DNA of 64,000 bases from Colwellia sp. (GTDB lineage Bacteria; Pseudomonadota; Gammaproteobacteria; Enterobacterales; Alteromonadaceae): positions 124,001-188,000 of the forward strand of contig JABSOZ010000002.1 of the NCBI GenBank assembly GCA_013215295.1. Reading direction: 5' to 3'. A program made the translations under genes and the position numbers. Shown piece by piece: positions 19,686 to 29,129 of this stretch (positions within the stretch are counted from its first letter, which is position 1; every line of letters starts with the position of its first letter). The notes beneath the pieces were generated by a model, which did no database searches, had not been told where the DNA came from, and saw only the letters and a list, made by a program, of their open reading frames with translations.

Positions 19686-20966
19686 ATGAAAATAAAAGAC
19701 ACCAGTGAACAAGATATTCAGGTAATCACATCCAGTCATAAACCAAAACGTTTTGCACTTATTGCTATTGGAACCCTGTTAGCAGCCGCTTTAATCTGGC
19801 AAGTGGCACCGTCTGCTAAAAGATGGAGTCAAGCAGAAAAATCCGTTTCCATTGACCGTATAAGAATTGCCACCATTACCCGTGGCGATTTCACTCGCGA
19901 CATTTCGGTTTTAGGCCGTGTCGTTGCGGCAGTAAGACCAACAGTATATAGCCCTGCTGACGGTACAATTACTTTAGCAATTGAAGCCGGTCATGAAGTA
20001 GAAGCTGGGCAAACTTTAGCCATTGTCGACAGTCCAGAACTGACTAGCCAACTTTCTCAACAACAAGCAATATTTGAAGGCTTGCAATCAAGCTTTGAAC
20101 GCAAAAAAATACTCGCCAAAAAGCAACAGTTAATTGACCGAAAAGCGGTTGACCTTGCTAACGTGAAATTAACGGCGGCGAAACGTGAAAAAAGAAGAGC
20201 AGATCAAGGTTATAAGAAAAATGCTATTAGCCAAATAGACTTTGAAAAATCACAAGATGACCTTGAAAATGCTACTCTTTTACAAAGACATGCAGAACAA
20301 GATGCCGCACTTAATATTGAAAGTTTAGACTTTGACAGTAAATCATTGTTATTAGATTTACGTCGTCAAAAACTCATGGTGGCAGAGCTTCAACGACAAG
20401 TTAACGGGTTAACGATTATATCCCCCGTTAAGGGAATTGTTGGCAATCTCAATATTCAAAACAAAACTTTTTTAAGCAAAAACCAAGCTATTTTAACCGT
20501 GGTGGATTTAAGCCAGTTTGAAGTTGAAATAGATATTCCCGAAAGTTATGCCGACGACTTAGCGTTAGGAATGACTGTTGCGGTTCAATTTGAACAACAA
20601 AGCTTTAGTGCTCGTCTAGTAACGATTTCCCCCGAAATACTGAATAATCAGGTTACTGGGCGAGTACGTTTTTTAGATAAAATGCCCGTAAAGCTTCGCC
20701 AAAACCAACGGTTAAATACCCAAATAATTCTTGAACCAAAACTCGATATTCTGCAAGTGAAGCGCGGCCAATTCTTAGAAAGTAGTGGTGGACGATATGC
20801 TTATTTAATTAAAGATGGTCTCGCACATAAAACAGTTATTACAACAGGCGCACGTAGCTTAAGCCATGTTGAAGTACTCAATGGCTTATCTGCAGGCGAT
20901 CAAATTATTATCTCCGGGACTGACAGTTTCAATTCCGCCGAGAAGATATTACTCAGTCAAAATTAA
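19686..20966 (+). CDS. HlyD/MacA-type periplasmic adaptor of an ABC efflux system
   Basis: About 426 residues: an N-terminal membrane anchor (RFALIAIGTLLAAALIWQV, near 20-40 from this start), biotinyl-lipoyl halves flanking a long coiled-coil hairpin (about 110-230, rich in Q, K, R, L) and beta-barrel and membrane-proximal domains. It would bridge the inner-membrane transporter to a TolC-like channel. The frame is open from a TTG at 19665, but the ATG at 19686 has a strong GGGGGAA ribosome binding site just upstream. First gene of a four-gene operon with an ATPase and two permeases. Substrate unknown; no TolC gene is nearby. Confidence 0.88.
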   Translation: MKIKDTSEQDIQVITSSHKPKRFALIAIGTLLAAALIWQVAPSAKRWSQAEKSVSIDRIRIATITRGDFTRDISVLGRVVAAVRPTVYSPADGTITLAIEAGHEVEAGQTLAIVDSPELTSQLSQQQAIFEGLQSSFERKKILAKKQQLIDRKAVDLANVKLTAAKREKRRADQGYKKNAISQIDFEKSQDDLENATLLQRHAEQDAALNIESLDFDSKSLLLDLRRQKLMVAELQRQVNGLTIISPVKGIVGNLNIQNKTFLSKNQAILTVVDLSQFEVEIDIPESYADDLALGMTVAVQFEQQSFSARLVTISPEILNNQVTGRVRFLDKMPVKLRQNQRLNTQIILEPKLDILQVKRGQFLESSGGRYAYLIKDGLAHKTVITTGARSLSHVEVLNGLSAGDQIIISGTDSFNSAEKILLSQN

Positions 20967-21040
20967 ATCATCAATGTTAATTCATCAATATTAGAAATAA
21001 ATCCAAACGATATATAACGAACAAAAAAAGGATCGAACTT

Positions 21041-21733
21041 ATGCTTGTTATGAAAAATGTAAATAAAATATTTCAAACCGCTGATATCCAAACTCATGCC
21101 CTAAGAGATTTCAGCTTGACGGTAAATGAAGGCGATTTTCTCAGCGTAACAGGACCTTCAGGTTCAGGAAAAACAACCTTTTTAAATATTGCAGGTTTAC
21201 TTGAAACCTATACTAACGGCGACTTTTTACTTGATGGCGAAGATGTTGGCAAACTGAACGATAAAGGCCGTTCAAGAATGCGTAATGAAAAAATAGGTTT
21301 CATTTTTCAAGGTTTTAATCTAATTCCTGATTTAAATCTTTATGACAATGTTGATGTACCCTTGCGGTATCGTGGCTTTAATGCAAAAGAACGTAAACGC
21401 AGAATTATAGAAAACCTAGATCGAGTCGGTTTAGCGTCACGGTTGAAACATTTACCCAGCCAGTTGTCAGGAGGACAACAACAACGAGTCGCTATTGCTA
21501 GAGCTTTAGCCACCGATCCTCGTTTTCTTTTAGCCGATGAACCTACCGGTAATTTAGACTCAGAAATGGCACAAGGCGTGATGAGTTTATTGGAAGAAAT
21601 TAATCAGCAAGGTACCACGATTATTATGGTTACCCATGATGCCACGCTAGCGAAAAGAGCCAGACGGCAAGTACAAGTAAAAGATGGCCGTGTCAGTGAG
21701 TTAGACCTTGTCAACCATAGAGCTATCGCTTAA
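21041..21733 (+). CDS. ABC transporter ATPase, MacB/LolD type
   Basis: 230 residues. Walker A GPSGSGKTT, Q-loop FIFQGFNLIPDLN, signature [15 protein letters not shown], Walker [12 protein letters not shown] and H-loop VTHD are all intact, so it should hydrolyse ATP. The EPTGNLDS string and length are typical of the MacB/LolD/FtsE branch that drives mechanotransmission permeases rather than substrate channels. AAGGA precedes the ATG. It lies between the adaptor and two FtsX-type permeases and must serve both. Confidence 0.93.
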   Translation: MLVMKNVNKIFQTADIQTHALRDFSLTVNEGDFLSVTGPSGSGKTTFLNIAGLLETYTNGDFLLDGEDVGKLNDKGRSRMRNEKIGFIFQGFNLIPDLNLYDNVDVPLRYRGFNAKERKRRIIENLDRVGLASRLKHLPSQLSGGQQQRVAIARALATDPRFLLADEPTGNLDSEMAQGVMSLLEEINQQGTTIIMVTHDATLAKRARRQVQVKDGRVSELDLVNHRAIA

Positions 21734-21753
21734 TTATTCGCAAAGGACTTATC

Positions 21754-23064
21754 ATGTTTAATTATTATTTGAAAATTGCGTGGATCAGTATTTTAAGGCA
21801 TTGGGGACTTAGTTTGCTGATGATTTGCGCTATCGGTTTAGGAATTGGCGCAGCGATGACCACTATCACAGTAAATTACTTGATGTCAGCGGACCCCATC
21901 CCTCATAAAAGTAAACAACTTTATTATGTACAACTTGATAGTTGGGATGTTAACGATCCTTTTGATGAAGGTTTAAATCCACCGGATCAACTTACTTTTA
22001 CTGACACCACCAATTTATTGAACGCACAAAAAGCGTTTCGCCAAAATGCACAAGCACAAGCTAATGGTGTTATCGAACCTAATGACCCGGAATTATTGCC
22101 AATGTCCGTGAGTGGACGCGCTAATACAGCCGATTTTTTTACCATGTTTGATGTGCCATTTATTTATGGCAGCGGCTGGACACATCAAGCTGATGTCAAT
22201 AAAGAACAAGTCATAGTGTTAAACAAAGTAACTAACGACAAACTTTTTGGCGGTGAAGACTCTGTCGGTCAAACAATTAAGTTGGACGGCAATGTATTCA
22301 AAATTGTTGGTGTTATCGACCAATGGCAGCCCAAACCGCGTTTTTATGATATTACCACTGGTGCCTTTAACGACTCTGAAGATATTTTTGTACCTTTTAG
22401 TATGATAGCCGAACAAAAAATTGGCCGTTCTGGCAATACTAATTGCTGGAAACCCTCAGGCGATGGTTTCAGTGCTTTTTTAGTCTCTGAATGTATTTGG
22501 ACACAGTTTTGGGTTGAGTTAAAAACACAGCAAGACAAAGAAGAATACCTGACATTTCTTAATGCTTATGTGGAAGAGCAAAAAGCTTATGGACGCTTTT
22601 TACGTCCGATGGACAATAGACTTAGTAATGTTATGCAGTGGCTTGAAAATCAAGAAGTCGTCGCTGATGACGCAAAAATGATGATGGCAATGTCATTTAT
22701 GTTTTTAATCGTTTGTTTGTTAAATACCGTTGGTTTATTACTGGCTAAATTTTTAGGTAAAGCCCCTGAAATTGGTTTGCGCCAAGCACTTGGTGCAAGT
22801 AGAGCAACACTCTTTAGTCAATATATTATTGAGTCCGCTTGTATTGGCTTAGCGGGAGGGCTATTAGGATTAGTTTTAGCCTACTTAGGACTAATAGGTG
22901 TTGAAAGCCTTTATGGTGATTATATGCAAGGGCTAGCAACACTCGATAGTACCATGATGATTTTGGCACTGGTTCTAGCCTTAATATCATCAATTGTTTC
23001 TGGTATATACCCTACTTGGCGAGCTTGTAATATTCAGCCTGCTCAACAACTAAAAAGCCAATAA
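21754..23064 (+). CDS. FtsX/MacB-type ABC permease, first of a pair
   Basis: 436 residues with the MacB layout: one N-terminal transmembrane helix (about 18-40), a large periplasmic domain (about 45-300) and three C-terminal helices forming the FtsX domain (about 310-430; LGKAPEIGLRQALGASRATLF is the conserved cytoplasmic motif). The periplasmic part contains two cysteines (NTNCWKPS and SECIW) that could form a disulfide. Starts 20 bp after the ATPase with an AAGGA site. With the next gene it probably forms a heterodimeric permease. Confidence 0.9.
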   Translation: MFNYYLKIAWISILRHWGLSLLMICAIGLGIGAAMTTITVNYLMSADPIPHKSKQLYYVQLDSWDVNDPFDEGLNPPDQLTFTDTTNLLNAQKAFRQNAQAQANGVIEPNDPELLPMSVSGRANTADFFTMFDVPFIYGSGWTHQADVNKEQVIVLNKVTNDKLFGGEDSVGQTIKLDGNVFKIVGVIDQWQPKPRFYDITTGAFNDSEDIFVPFSMIAEQKIGRSGNTNCWKPSGDGFSAFLVSECIWTQFWVELKTQQDKEEYLTFLNAYVEEQKAYGRFLRPMDNRLSNVMQWLENQEVVADDAKMMMAMSFMFLIVCLLNTVGLLLAKFLGKAPEIGLRQALGASRATLFSQYIIESACIGLAGGLLGLVLAYLGLIGVESLYGDYMQGLATLDSTMMILALVLALISSIVSGIYPTWRACNIQPAQQLKSQ

Positions 23065-23077
23065 TAAGGAACGAATC

Positions 23078-24292
23078 ATGTTAGAAACAGGATTAATATT
23101 TCGCGCCTTAATGCGCAATAAAATGGGTGCCATACTTATCGCATTACAAATAGCCTTAACCATGGCTATTATGGTGAATGCCATATTTATGATCCAAGAT
23201 AGACAACAACAAATGAAGCGCCCGAGTGGTATCGACGAAAACAATACCTTTTATTTAACTAATACCGTGTTTGCACAAGATCATAATTTTCAAGCCGAGC
23301 TGCAAACCGACTTAAATACCCTTAGAAAAACACCAGGTATTGTTGATGCGATACAAATAAATGCCATTCCACTCAGTGGTGGTGGTTGGTCGATGTCATT
23401 ACAGCATGAGCCTGGTGAAGACAAAGATGCTATTGGTAGTGCACTGTATATGGTTGATGAACATGGTATTAATACCATGGGCTTAAACCTTATTGCTGGA
23501 GAAAACTTTAGCCAAGAAGATATTCAATGGCGCGGACAGGGTCAGTCAACATGGCCGCCAAAAACGATCATAACAAAAGCATTTGCTGCGCAACTGTTTC
23601 CTGATGATTGGCAGACAGCGATAGGAAAAACCTTTTATATTTCACAAACTCAACCGATGCAAATTATTGGTATCGTTGAAGCTTTGCAGGCACCATGGAA
23701 TGGTTGGGATGGGGTTGAACGCAGTATGTTAGTGCCTTTTCAAATGGAGTCATCAAGTAGTTATTATTTTATCCGTACAGAACCAGGTAAACGAGACAAA
23801 ATGATGCCGATCATTGAAAAGGTGTTAGCTGAAAGTAACAAAGGTCGGATAATTCGCCGAATAACGACTGTTGAAGATACCCGAAAGCGCAGTTATCGCC
23901 AGCACAACGCCACCAATAAAATATTAACCACCGTTGTTGCTACACTCACCTTGATCACAAGTTTTGGCATTGTTGGATTAGCCATTTTTAGTATTAACCG
24001 CCGAACTAAACAAATAGGTACAAGGCGTGCTTTAGGGGCAACTCGTTGGCAGATTATGCGCTACTTTATGGTAGAGAACTTCTTAATTTCAACTGTGGGG
24101 GTATTCATCGGTTCAATTGGTGCTATCGGCTTGAATATGTGGCTAGTATCAACCTTTAACTTAACCCCTATTAGTTTTGAATTAATACTATTTGGCATTG
24201 TGGCGTTACTTATTGTCGGTCAACTCGCGGTGCTTTACCCCGCAAGGAAAGCAGCACTCATAGCGCCAGCTACTGCAACAAGAACGATTTAG
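23078..24292 (+). CDS. FtsX/MacB-type ABC permease, second of a pair
   Basis: 404 residues, same architecture as its neighbour: N-terminal helix (about 15-40), periplasmic MacB-like domain, and three C-terminal helices with the motif NRRTKQIGTRRALGATRWQI. The two permeases differ clearly in sequence, so this is not a recent duplication. ATAAGGAACG gives a good ribosome binding site; the gap to the previous gene is 13 bp. Classic MacB is a homodimer fused to its ATPase; here ATPase and two permeases are separate. A terminator follows. Confidence 0.9.
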   Translation: MLETGLIFRALMRNKMGAILIALQIALTMAIMVNAIFMIQDRQQQMKRPSGIDENNTFYLTNTVFAQDHNFQAELQTDLNTLRKTPGIVDAIQINAIPLSGGGWSMSLQHEPGEDKDAIGSALYMVDEHGINTMGLNLIAGENFSQEDIQWRGQGQSTWPPKTIITKAFAAQLFPDDWQTAIGKTFYISQTQPMQIIGIVEALQAPWNGWDGVERSMLVPFQMESSSSYYFIRTEPGKRDKMMPIIEKVLAESNKGRIIRRITTVEDTRKRSYRQHNATNKILTTVVATLTLITSFGIVGLAIFSINRRTKQIGTRRALGATRWQIMRYFMVENFLISTVGVFIGSIGAIGLNMWLVSTFNLTPISFELILFGIVALLIVGQLAVLYPARKAALIAPATATRTI

Positions 24293-24335
24293 TTTAAAGA
24301 AATTACTCTTTTTAAGATTATTTTTCTTGGTTGAT

Positions 24336-24362
24336 AAGGGGACTATTTAAGTGCCCTTTTTT
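24336..24362 (+). terminator. Rho-independent terminator of the four-gene ABC operon
   Basis: AAGGGGACT pairs with AGTGCCCTT (one mismatch) around ATTTAA, followed by TTTTTT. It lies 44 bp after the second permease. Confidence 0.8.
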
Positions 24363-24434
24363 ATGTCAAAAATTAGTATTATTTAAAAAAGACATGATAA
24401 AGTAAAACACTGATTTCCTTAAAACAATTATAAT

Positions 24435-26096
24435 ATGAAAAAATCATCCAAATTATTTAGCTATGCCGCATTCAGCTTTAGCTTAGTCGCTCAATTTGCA
24501 TTTTCTCAAACGACTTTAATTGAAAACGTTCAAGGTTATACACTTGTAGAAAGTAAATTGAAGCAATTTAGTGCGATACAATTTACTGATGACAAGATTG
24601 ATAAACTCTATATAAAAGGTGAAACGTTACCTAAATCGAAAAATATAACTTTCATCAATGGTCATGGCAAAACCTTAATGCCTGGTTTAATTGATGCACA
24701 TGGACACATATTGAGTTACGGCTTAAGTTTGATGCAAGCAAGTTTGCTGGGCACACTTTCAGAAGATTCTGCAGTCAAAGCAGCCGTTGAATACGCTAAA
24801 ACCAACCCTGGTATTACTTGGGTACAAGGTCGTGGCTGGAATCAAACCCTGTGGGCAAACACACAATTCCCAACAGCTAAATCTTTAGACGAACACTTCC
24901 CGAATACACCAGTTTGGTTACGCAGAGTTGATGGTCATGCTGGTTGGGCGAATACAAAAGCAATGGAACTTGCAGGTATTACCTCTGAGACAAAGAGTCC
25001 AGAAGGTGGTGCTATAATTCGTGATAAGTCAGGTAAACCAACAGGGATCTTTGTTGATAACGCCATGGATTTAATAACTAAAAGCATTCCTCCTTTGACT
25101 AAACAAGAGAAAAAAATTGTTTTACAAAAGGCCTTGAATAAACTGGTCTCTTTTGGCTTAACCAGTGTTCATGACGCCGGGATCTTTACAGATAACCTTG
25201 AGATTTTTAAAGAACTCAGTAATGAAAATATCTTACCGATGCGTATCAATGCTATGTTGTATTTACCCTCAGATCATTGGCAAGAAACACTAAAACAAGG
25301 ACCATTCACTAGTAGTGATAACATGCTCAATTTCAATAGTGTAAAAATTCAAGCTGATGGTGCTTTAGGTAGTCGTGGCGCTTCATTAATTGCTGACTAC
25401 TCAGATCATGCTGGCCATAAAGGTCTTTTGTTACATAACAAAAAGAAATTAACCAAATATATTCAAACAGCGATGAAAGCTGGCTTTCAGGTGAACACTC
25501 ATGCCATAGGTGATAATGCCAATAAAGTGATTTTAGATTTATATCAAGAACTAATAAAAGCAACAAAAAGCCAAGCACTTCGCCATAGAATTGAACACGC
25601 ACAAATATTGCAATTAAGCGATATCCCTCGTTTTGCTGAGCTTAATGTCATCGCTTCAATGCAAGCGACTCATGCTACTAGTGATAAAAACATGGCCGTT
25701 GACCGTGTAGGTAAACAACGTATTCTAGGTGCTTATGCATGGCGTAAGTTATTGAATGCTCAAGCTGTTATTGCTGCAGGCTCAGACTTTCCTGTAGAAT
25801 CTCCTAACCCATTTTTCGGCTTACACTCGTCAGTAACACGTCAAGACCATCAAAACCAACCTGAAAACGGTTGGTACAGTGAAGAGAGTATGACTCGTCT
25901 CGAAGCCTTGCGAAGCTTTACCATAGATGCAGCTTATGCAGGACATCAAGAGAATATTTTAGGTAGCTTGGAAAAAGGTAAAAAAGCAGATTTTATCTTA
26001 TTAGAGAATAATTACTTTACCGAGAATCAACAAAACATTTGGAAGAATAAAGTATTAGCGACATGGGTTAATGGTAAAAAGGTATACCAAAAATAA
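24435..26096 (+). CDS. Exported YtcJ-like amidohydrolase (amidohydrolase 3 family)
   Basis: 553 residues. Signal peptide (KKSSKLFSYAAFSFSLVAQ, probable cleavage after AFS) implies a periplasmic enzyme. Metal-dependent hydrolase fold: HGKTLMPGLIDAHGHI carries the HxH metal ligands, followed by QGRGWNQTLW, ADGALGSRGASL, NTHAIGD, RIEHAQ and GSDFPVE near the end, the usual order for YtcJ-type proteins. Substrate unknown; relatives act on amides, carbamates or related bonds. It stands alone between two terminators. The start has only a weak ribosome binding site. Confidence 0.88.
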   Translation: MKKSSKLFSYAAFSFSLVAQFAFSQTTLIENVQGYTLVESKLKQFSAIQFTDDKIDKLYIKGETLPKSKNITFINGHGKTLMPGLIDAHGHILSYGLSLMQASLLGTLSEDSAVKAAVEYAKTNPGITWVQGRGWNQTLWANTQFPTAKSLDEHFPNTPVWLRRVDGHAGWANTKAMELAGITSETKSPEGGAIIRDKSGKPTGIFVDNAMDLITKSIPPLTKQEKKIVLQKALNKLVSFGLTSVHDAGIFTDNLEIFKELSNENILPMRINAMLYLPSDHWQETLKQGPFTSSDNMLNFNSVKIQADGALGSRGASLIADYSDHAGHKGLLLHNKKKLTKYIQTAMKAGFQVNTHAIGDNANKVILDLYQELIKATKSQALRHRIEHAQILQLSDIPRFAELNVIASMQATHATSDKNMAVDRVGKQRILGAYAWRKLLNAQAVIAAGSDFPVESPNPFFGLHSSVTRQDHQNQPENGWYSEESMTRLEALRSFTIDAAYAGHQENILGSLEKGKKADFILLENNYFTENQQNIWKNKVLATWVNGKKVYQK

Positions 26097-26123
26097 TCTG
26101 AGTGTCTAATGAAATTAACACAT

Positions 26124-26155
26124 AAAAAAGCCCTATTTTATTTAGGGCTTTTTTA
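26124..26155. terminator. Bidirectional terminator between amidohydrolase and diguanylate cyclase genes
   Basis: AAGCCCTA (26128-26135) pairs with TAGGGCTT (26143-26150) around TTTTATT. A T-run follows on the plus strand and an A-run precedes (T-run on the minus strand), so it can serve both converging genes. Confidence 0.88.
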
Positions 26156-26179
26156 TGACATTACCTTTATTAGGAACTA

Positions 26180-27139
26180 TTACTTCTTGTACATTGTCAC
26201 TTGGTTTCGACCTGCGTCTTTTGAGCGATACATGGCAGAGTCAGCACATGCTATCCAAGCCTCGTAAGTTTCAATGCTGCTGTCTATTTCAGCAATACCC
26301 ATGCTCACAGTGTACTTCAAATCAATGTCATTATATTTAACGACTGCTTTTTCAATCTCTGCCCTTAAGCGTTCTGCAAATACTTTTCCATTTTCTGCTG
26401 GTGTGTCTGCTAATAAAATTACAAATTCTTCACCGCCATAACGCCCGGAAACATCGGTTTCACGAACATGATGACGAATAAGCCCTGAAATATGACGAAT
26501 AACTTCATCTCCAACGACATGTCCGTAGGTGTCATTAACATCTTTAAATTTATCAATATCAATCATCACTAAACAGCTAGAATTTTGACTACGGATCCAA
26601 CGCTTAAATTCCGCTTTTAAACAATGCTCCCAGTGTGTGCGATTAAATAATTGAGTCAAACCATCTGTTTGACTCAAAATAGCTAACTCTTTATTCGCTT
26701 GCACTAAATCTTTTTTGTGAGTAGCATTATCAGTAACATCATAAATAATTAAACACAGATGAGTAACAATTCCGGTTGCCGACATCAGAGGAATAAAAGT
26801 GGTGTTTTGGTACATATAATCAGCCGCACCTGTTATCGGACGGTAATTTTGAAATTTAAATAAATAGGGGCGTTGTTCCCAGATAGTAAAAGCTTTATTT
26901 TTTAATAAAAATACTGACTCTGCTTTACGCTTAAACCAATCTTCAGGGATTTCATCAAACAAAGGGAATAGCACTTTATCTTTTACTTCACGTGGCAACA
27001 AACCACTGTGATTCTCCATAAAGCCATTCCATATTTGAACCTTATAATCCCTATCTAGTACGACCAAGCCTACATCTATGGTATGTAGCATTTCCATTAA
27101 CCAATGTAATTCATTTATTTGTGATGTTTCTAATGACAT
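26180..27139 (-). CDS. PAS-GGDEF diguanylate cyclase
   Basis: 319 residues, no transmembrane segment. N-terminal PAS-like domain (about 15-140; VGLVVLDRDYKVQIWNGFMEN) then a GGDEF domain with intact active site RYGGEEF (235-239), metal-binding DIDKFKDVND and an allosteric I-site RETD (226-229) five residues upstream, so it should make c-di-GMP and be product-inhibited. Its ATG is two bases after the stop of the response regulator at 27142, so the two are cotranscribed and probably act together: the receiver protein may control this cyclase. Bounded downstream by a terminator. Confidence 0.93.
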   Translation of the reverse strand: MSLETSQINELHWLMEMLHTIDVGLVVLDRDYKVQIWNGFMENHSGLLPREVKDKVLFPLFDEIPEDWFKRKAESVFLLKNKAFTIWEQRPYLFKFQNYRPITGAADYMYQNTTFIPLMSATGIVTHLCLIIYDVTDNATHKKDLVQANKELAILSQTDGLTQLFNRTHWEHCLKAEFKRWIRSQNSSCLVMIDIDKFKDVNDTYGHVVGDEVIRHISGLIRHHVRETDVSGRYGGEEFVILLADTPAENGKVFAERLRAEIEKAVVKYNDIDLKYTVSMGIAEIDSSIETYEAWIACADSAMYRSKDAGRNQVTMYKK

Positions 27140-27141
27140 AG

Positions 27142-28239
27142 TTAATCCAGTAAGTAAGAGATTTTATTATTAAGTGTACGCATAGACTCTTCAGTAAAGA
27201 GTAAGAGTAAGTCACACTTTATTGAATAGTCTTCAATGCTATAACTAATTTCGATAGCTAATGTACGTTTCCATTTTTTAGAATTTGTCGCTATTAATTC
27301 AGATATTTTTTTATGTTGTCCTAAAACAACGGGATGTCCTTGACTGAAAGGCATATCAAGTTGAGCAGAAACACCATTTAAGCAGGCACCAATTAGCACG
27401 TTAGCTAAATCCATTAACAGTTCAAGTTCAGTACTTTCATCAACTTCATATTTGTAGTTCATTAAAGATGCTACATCTTTAAAGCTTGAATCATTTAAAA
27501 TAAGTAAGGCTTCTCCTGAAATTCCTGCGCCAATAAAACCTTGGCAAATTCCCGAAGTACTTTCGTGTTCTTCAACATCAGATAACGCCATACTCAATTC
27601 ACTTACTTCAATTAAGTTAACATTAGGGATGGGGAGTACGACAAATACATCAAGTAAACGTGCTAATAAATCTCCGGCTTGCCCCATAGCAACATTGGCT
27701 ATTTCTTGGTAACAATCTCTTAACTCAGGATCTAAGAAAAAATCTTCTTCGAGCACGTCCTTATTAACGCTCACAGTTGCCGCGGGGTGAGTGAGTGGTG
27801 CAAGTTCAACATGCGCAATAGGTGTTTCTACAGCTGGAGTAATGTGTAACGGTTTTTCTTCATTATCATACTGAGTAAAAATACCATAAGCAGATAATAT
27901 TTCGGTTAATTTAGTTTTATTAACAGGTTTCTGAATAAAGTCTAATGCACCTAAACTTGTCACACGCTGATGCGCTTCTGGTTGTATGTCACCAGAAATA
28001 ACAATCACCATGGTATTTAAGTCTTCTTTAACGATCGTTTCAAGTACTTGGTAACCATCCATCAAGGGCATATTCAAATCAAGGAGAAGAACATCGCCTT
28101 TTCCAGCTTTAATAGCTTCAATGCCCTCTTTACCATTAGTAGCAAAATTAATGTCGACATCCCAGCCATCAGGCAATGAACGTGCGACTTGCTTTCTCGC
28201 CATGTTCGAGTCGTCACAAATTAAAAGGCGTATTGACAT
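27142..28239 (-). CDS. Response regulator with C-terminal CheC/CheX-like phosphatase domain
   Basis: 365 residues. Receiver domain (about 1-120): acidic pair DD (9-10), phosphoacceptor Asp54, Lys104 in FIQKPV. After a linker (120-160) comes a CheC-like domain (about 165-365). The CheC family consensus D/S-x3-E-x2-N-x22-P appears twice: D175, E179, N182, P205 is canonical; E273, D277, N280, P303 is a conservative variant. Proteins of this type dephosphorylate CheY-like receivers, so it may dephosphorylate itself or another regulator. Cotranscribed with the downstream diguanylate cyclase. No chemotaxis genes lie nearby. Confidence 0.9.
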   Translation of the reverse strand: MSIRLLICDDSNMARKQVARSLPDGWDVDINFATNGKEGIEAIKAGKGDVLLLDLNMPLMDGYQVLETIVKEDLNTMVIVISGDIQPEAHQRVTSLGALDFIQKPVNKTKLTEILSAYGIFTQYDNEEKPLHITPAVETPIAHVELAPLTHPAATVSVNKDVLEEDFFLDPELRDCYQEIANVAMGQAGDLLARLLDVFVVLPIPNVNLIEVSELSMALSDVEEHESTSGICQGFIGAGISGEALLILNDSSFKDVASLMNYKYEVDESTELELLMDLANVLIGACLNGVSAQLDMPFSQGHPVVLGQHKKISELIATNSKKWKRTLAIEISYSIEDYSIKCDLLLLFTEESMRTLNNKISYLLD

Positions 28240-28412
28240 ATTTTCATTATTCCTAATTCAAAGATAATAGTTGTAGCGATGATATTTCGATATTTTACTG
28301 TTTATCTATAAATAACAATAGATAATATTTGAAATAATGCACTAAATAATGGCTATTTTTTATAGGCAAAGTTAACATCAACACATCAATAACTATAAAA
28401 CACTTTAACAAT

Positions 28413-29078
28413 ATGAAATTTTCAAATTTATTTCTTACTTTTTCACTGATCTTTACCTTAAATGCTTTCACTATTTTTCAGATATCAGCAAGCCCATTTC
28501 ATGACGATAATCTACAGCAAACAACGAATTTAGTTACAGCAAACAACAAATTTATTACGCTATTAGGAACGCAAGTTGATGTAGGTCAAAAAGCACCTGA
28601 CTTTAAAGTGGTAAATGGAAATTTTGCGCCTGTATCACTCTCTGAATTCTCAGGAAAAAATGTACTTATTTCAGTAGTTCCAAGTTTAGATACTGGCGTA
28701 TGTTCAGTTCAAACTAAACGTTTTAATGATGAGGTAACCAATTTACCGCAAGACATCGTTATGTTAACGATTAGCAATGACTTACCCTTTGCACAGAAAC
28801 GCTTTTGTAAAATCGAAAACATTGATAAATTGGAGGTATTGTCTGACTCAGTATGGCGTGATTTTGGTAAAAGCTATGGCTTACTTATTAAAGATATGGG
28901 GTTATTAACGCGGGCGATATTTATTATTGACTCATCAGGAATGATAGCTTACAAAGAGATTGTTGCGGATATTTCAAAGCACCCTGACTATGAACTAGCC
29001 CTTTCAACAATGAAAGCATTAAGCCCAGTAAAAGTATTAACTGAAGAAATAACACAAAAAGAAAAATCAACAAAATAA
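28413..29078 (+). CDS. tpx: Thiol peroxidase (Tpx family) with signal peptide
   Basis: 221 residues, about 50 longer than cytoplasmic Tpx because of an N-terminal signal-like sequence (hydrophobic LFLTFSLIFTLNAFTIF, probable cleavage near SAS-PF). The Tpx core follows: GQKAPDF, VPSLDTGVCSVQTKRFN with peroxidatic Cys97, and KRFCKIENI with resolving Cys132, the atypical 2-Cys arrangement of Tpx. It reduces hydroperoxides; if exported it would need a periplasmic thiol donor instead of thioredoxin. Divergent from the response regulator. No clear ribosome binding site. Confidence 0.88.
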   Translation: MKFSNLFLTFSLIFTLNAFTIFQISASPFHDDNLQQTTNLVTANNKFITLLGTQVDVGQKAPDFKVVNGNFAPVSLSEFSGKNVLISVVPSLDTGVCSVQTKRFNDEVTNLPQDIVMLTISNDLPFAQKRFCKIENIDKLEVLSDSVWRDFGKSYGLLIKDMGLLTRAIFIIDSSGMIAYKEIVADISKHPDYELALSTMKALSPVKVLTEEITQKEKSTK

Positions 29079-29129
29079 GCCAAATTTTCAATCACTTAAA
29101 AACAACAATATTTTATTTTTTACTTTTTA

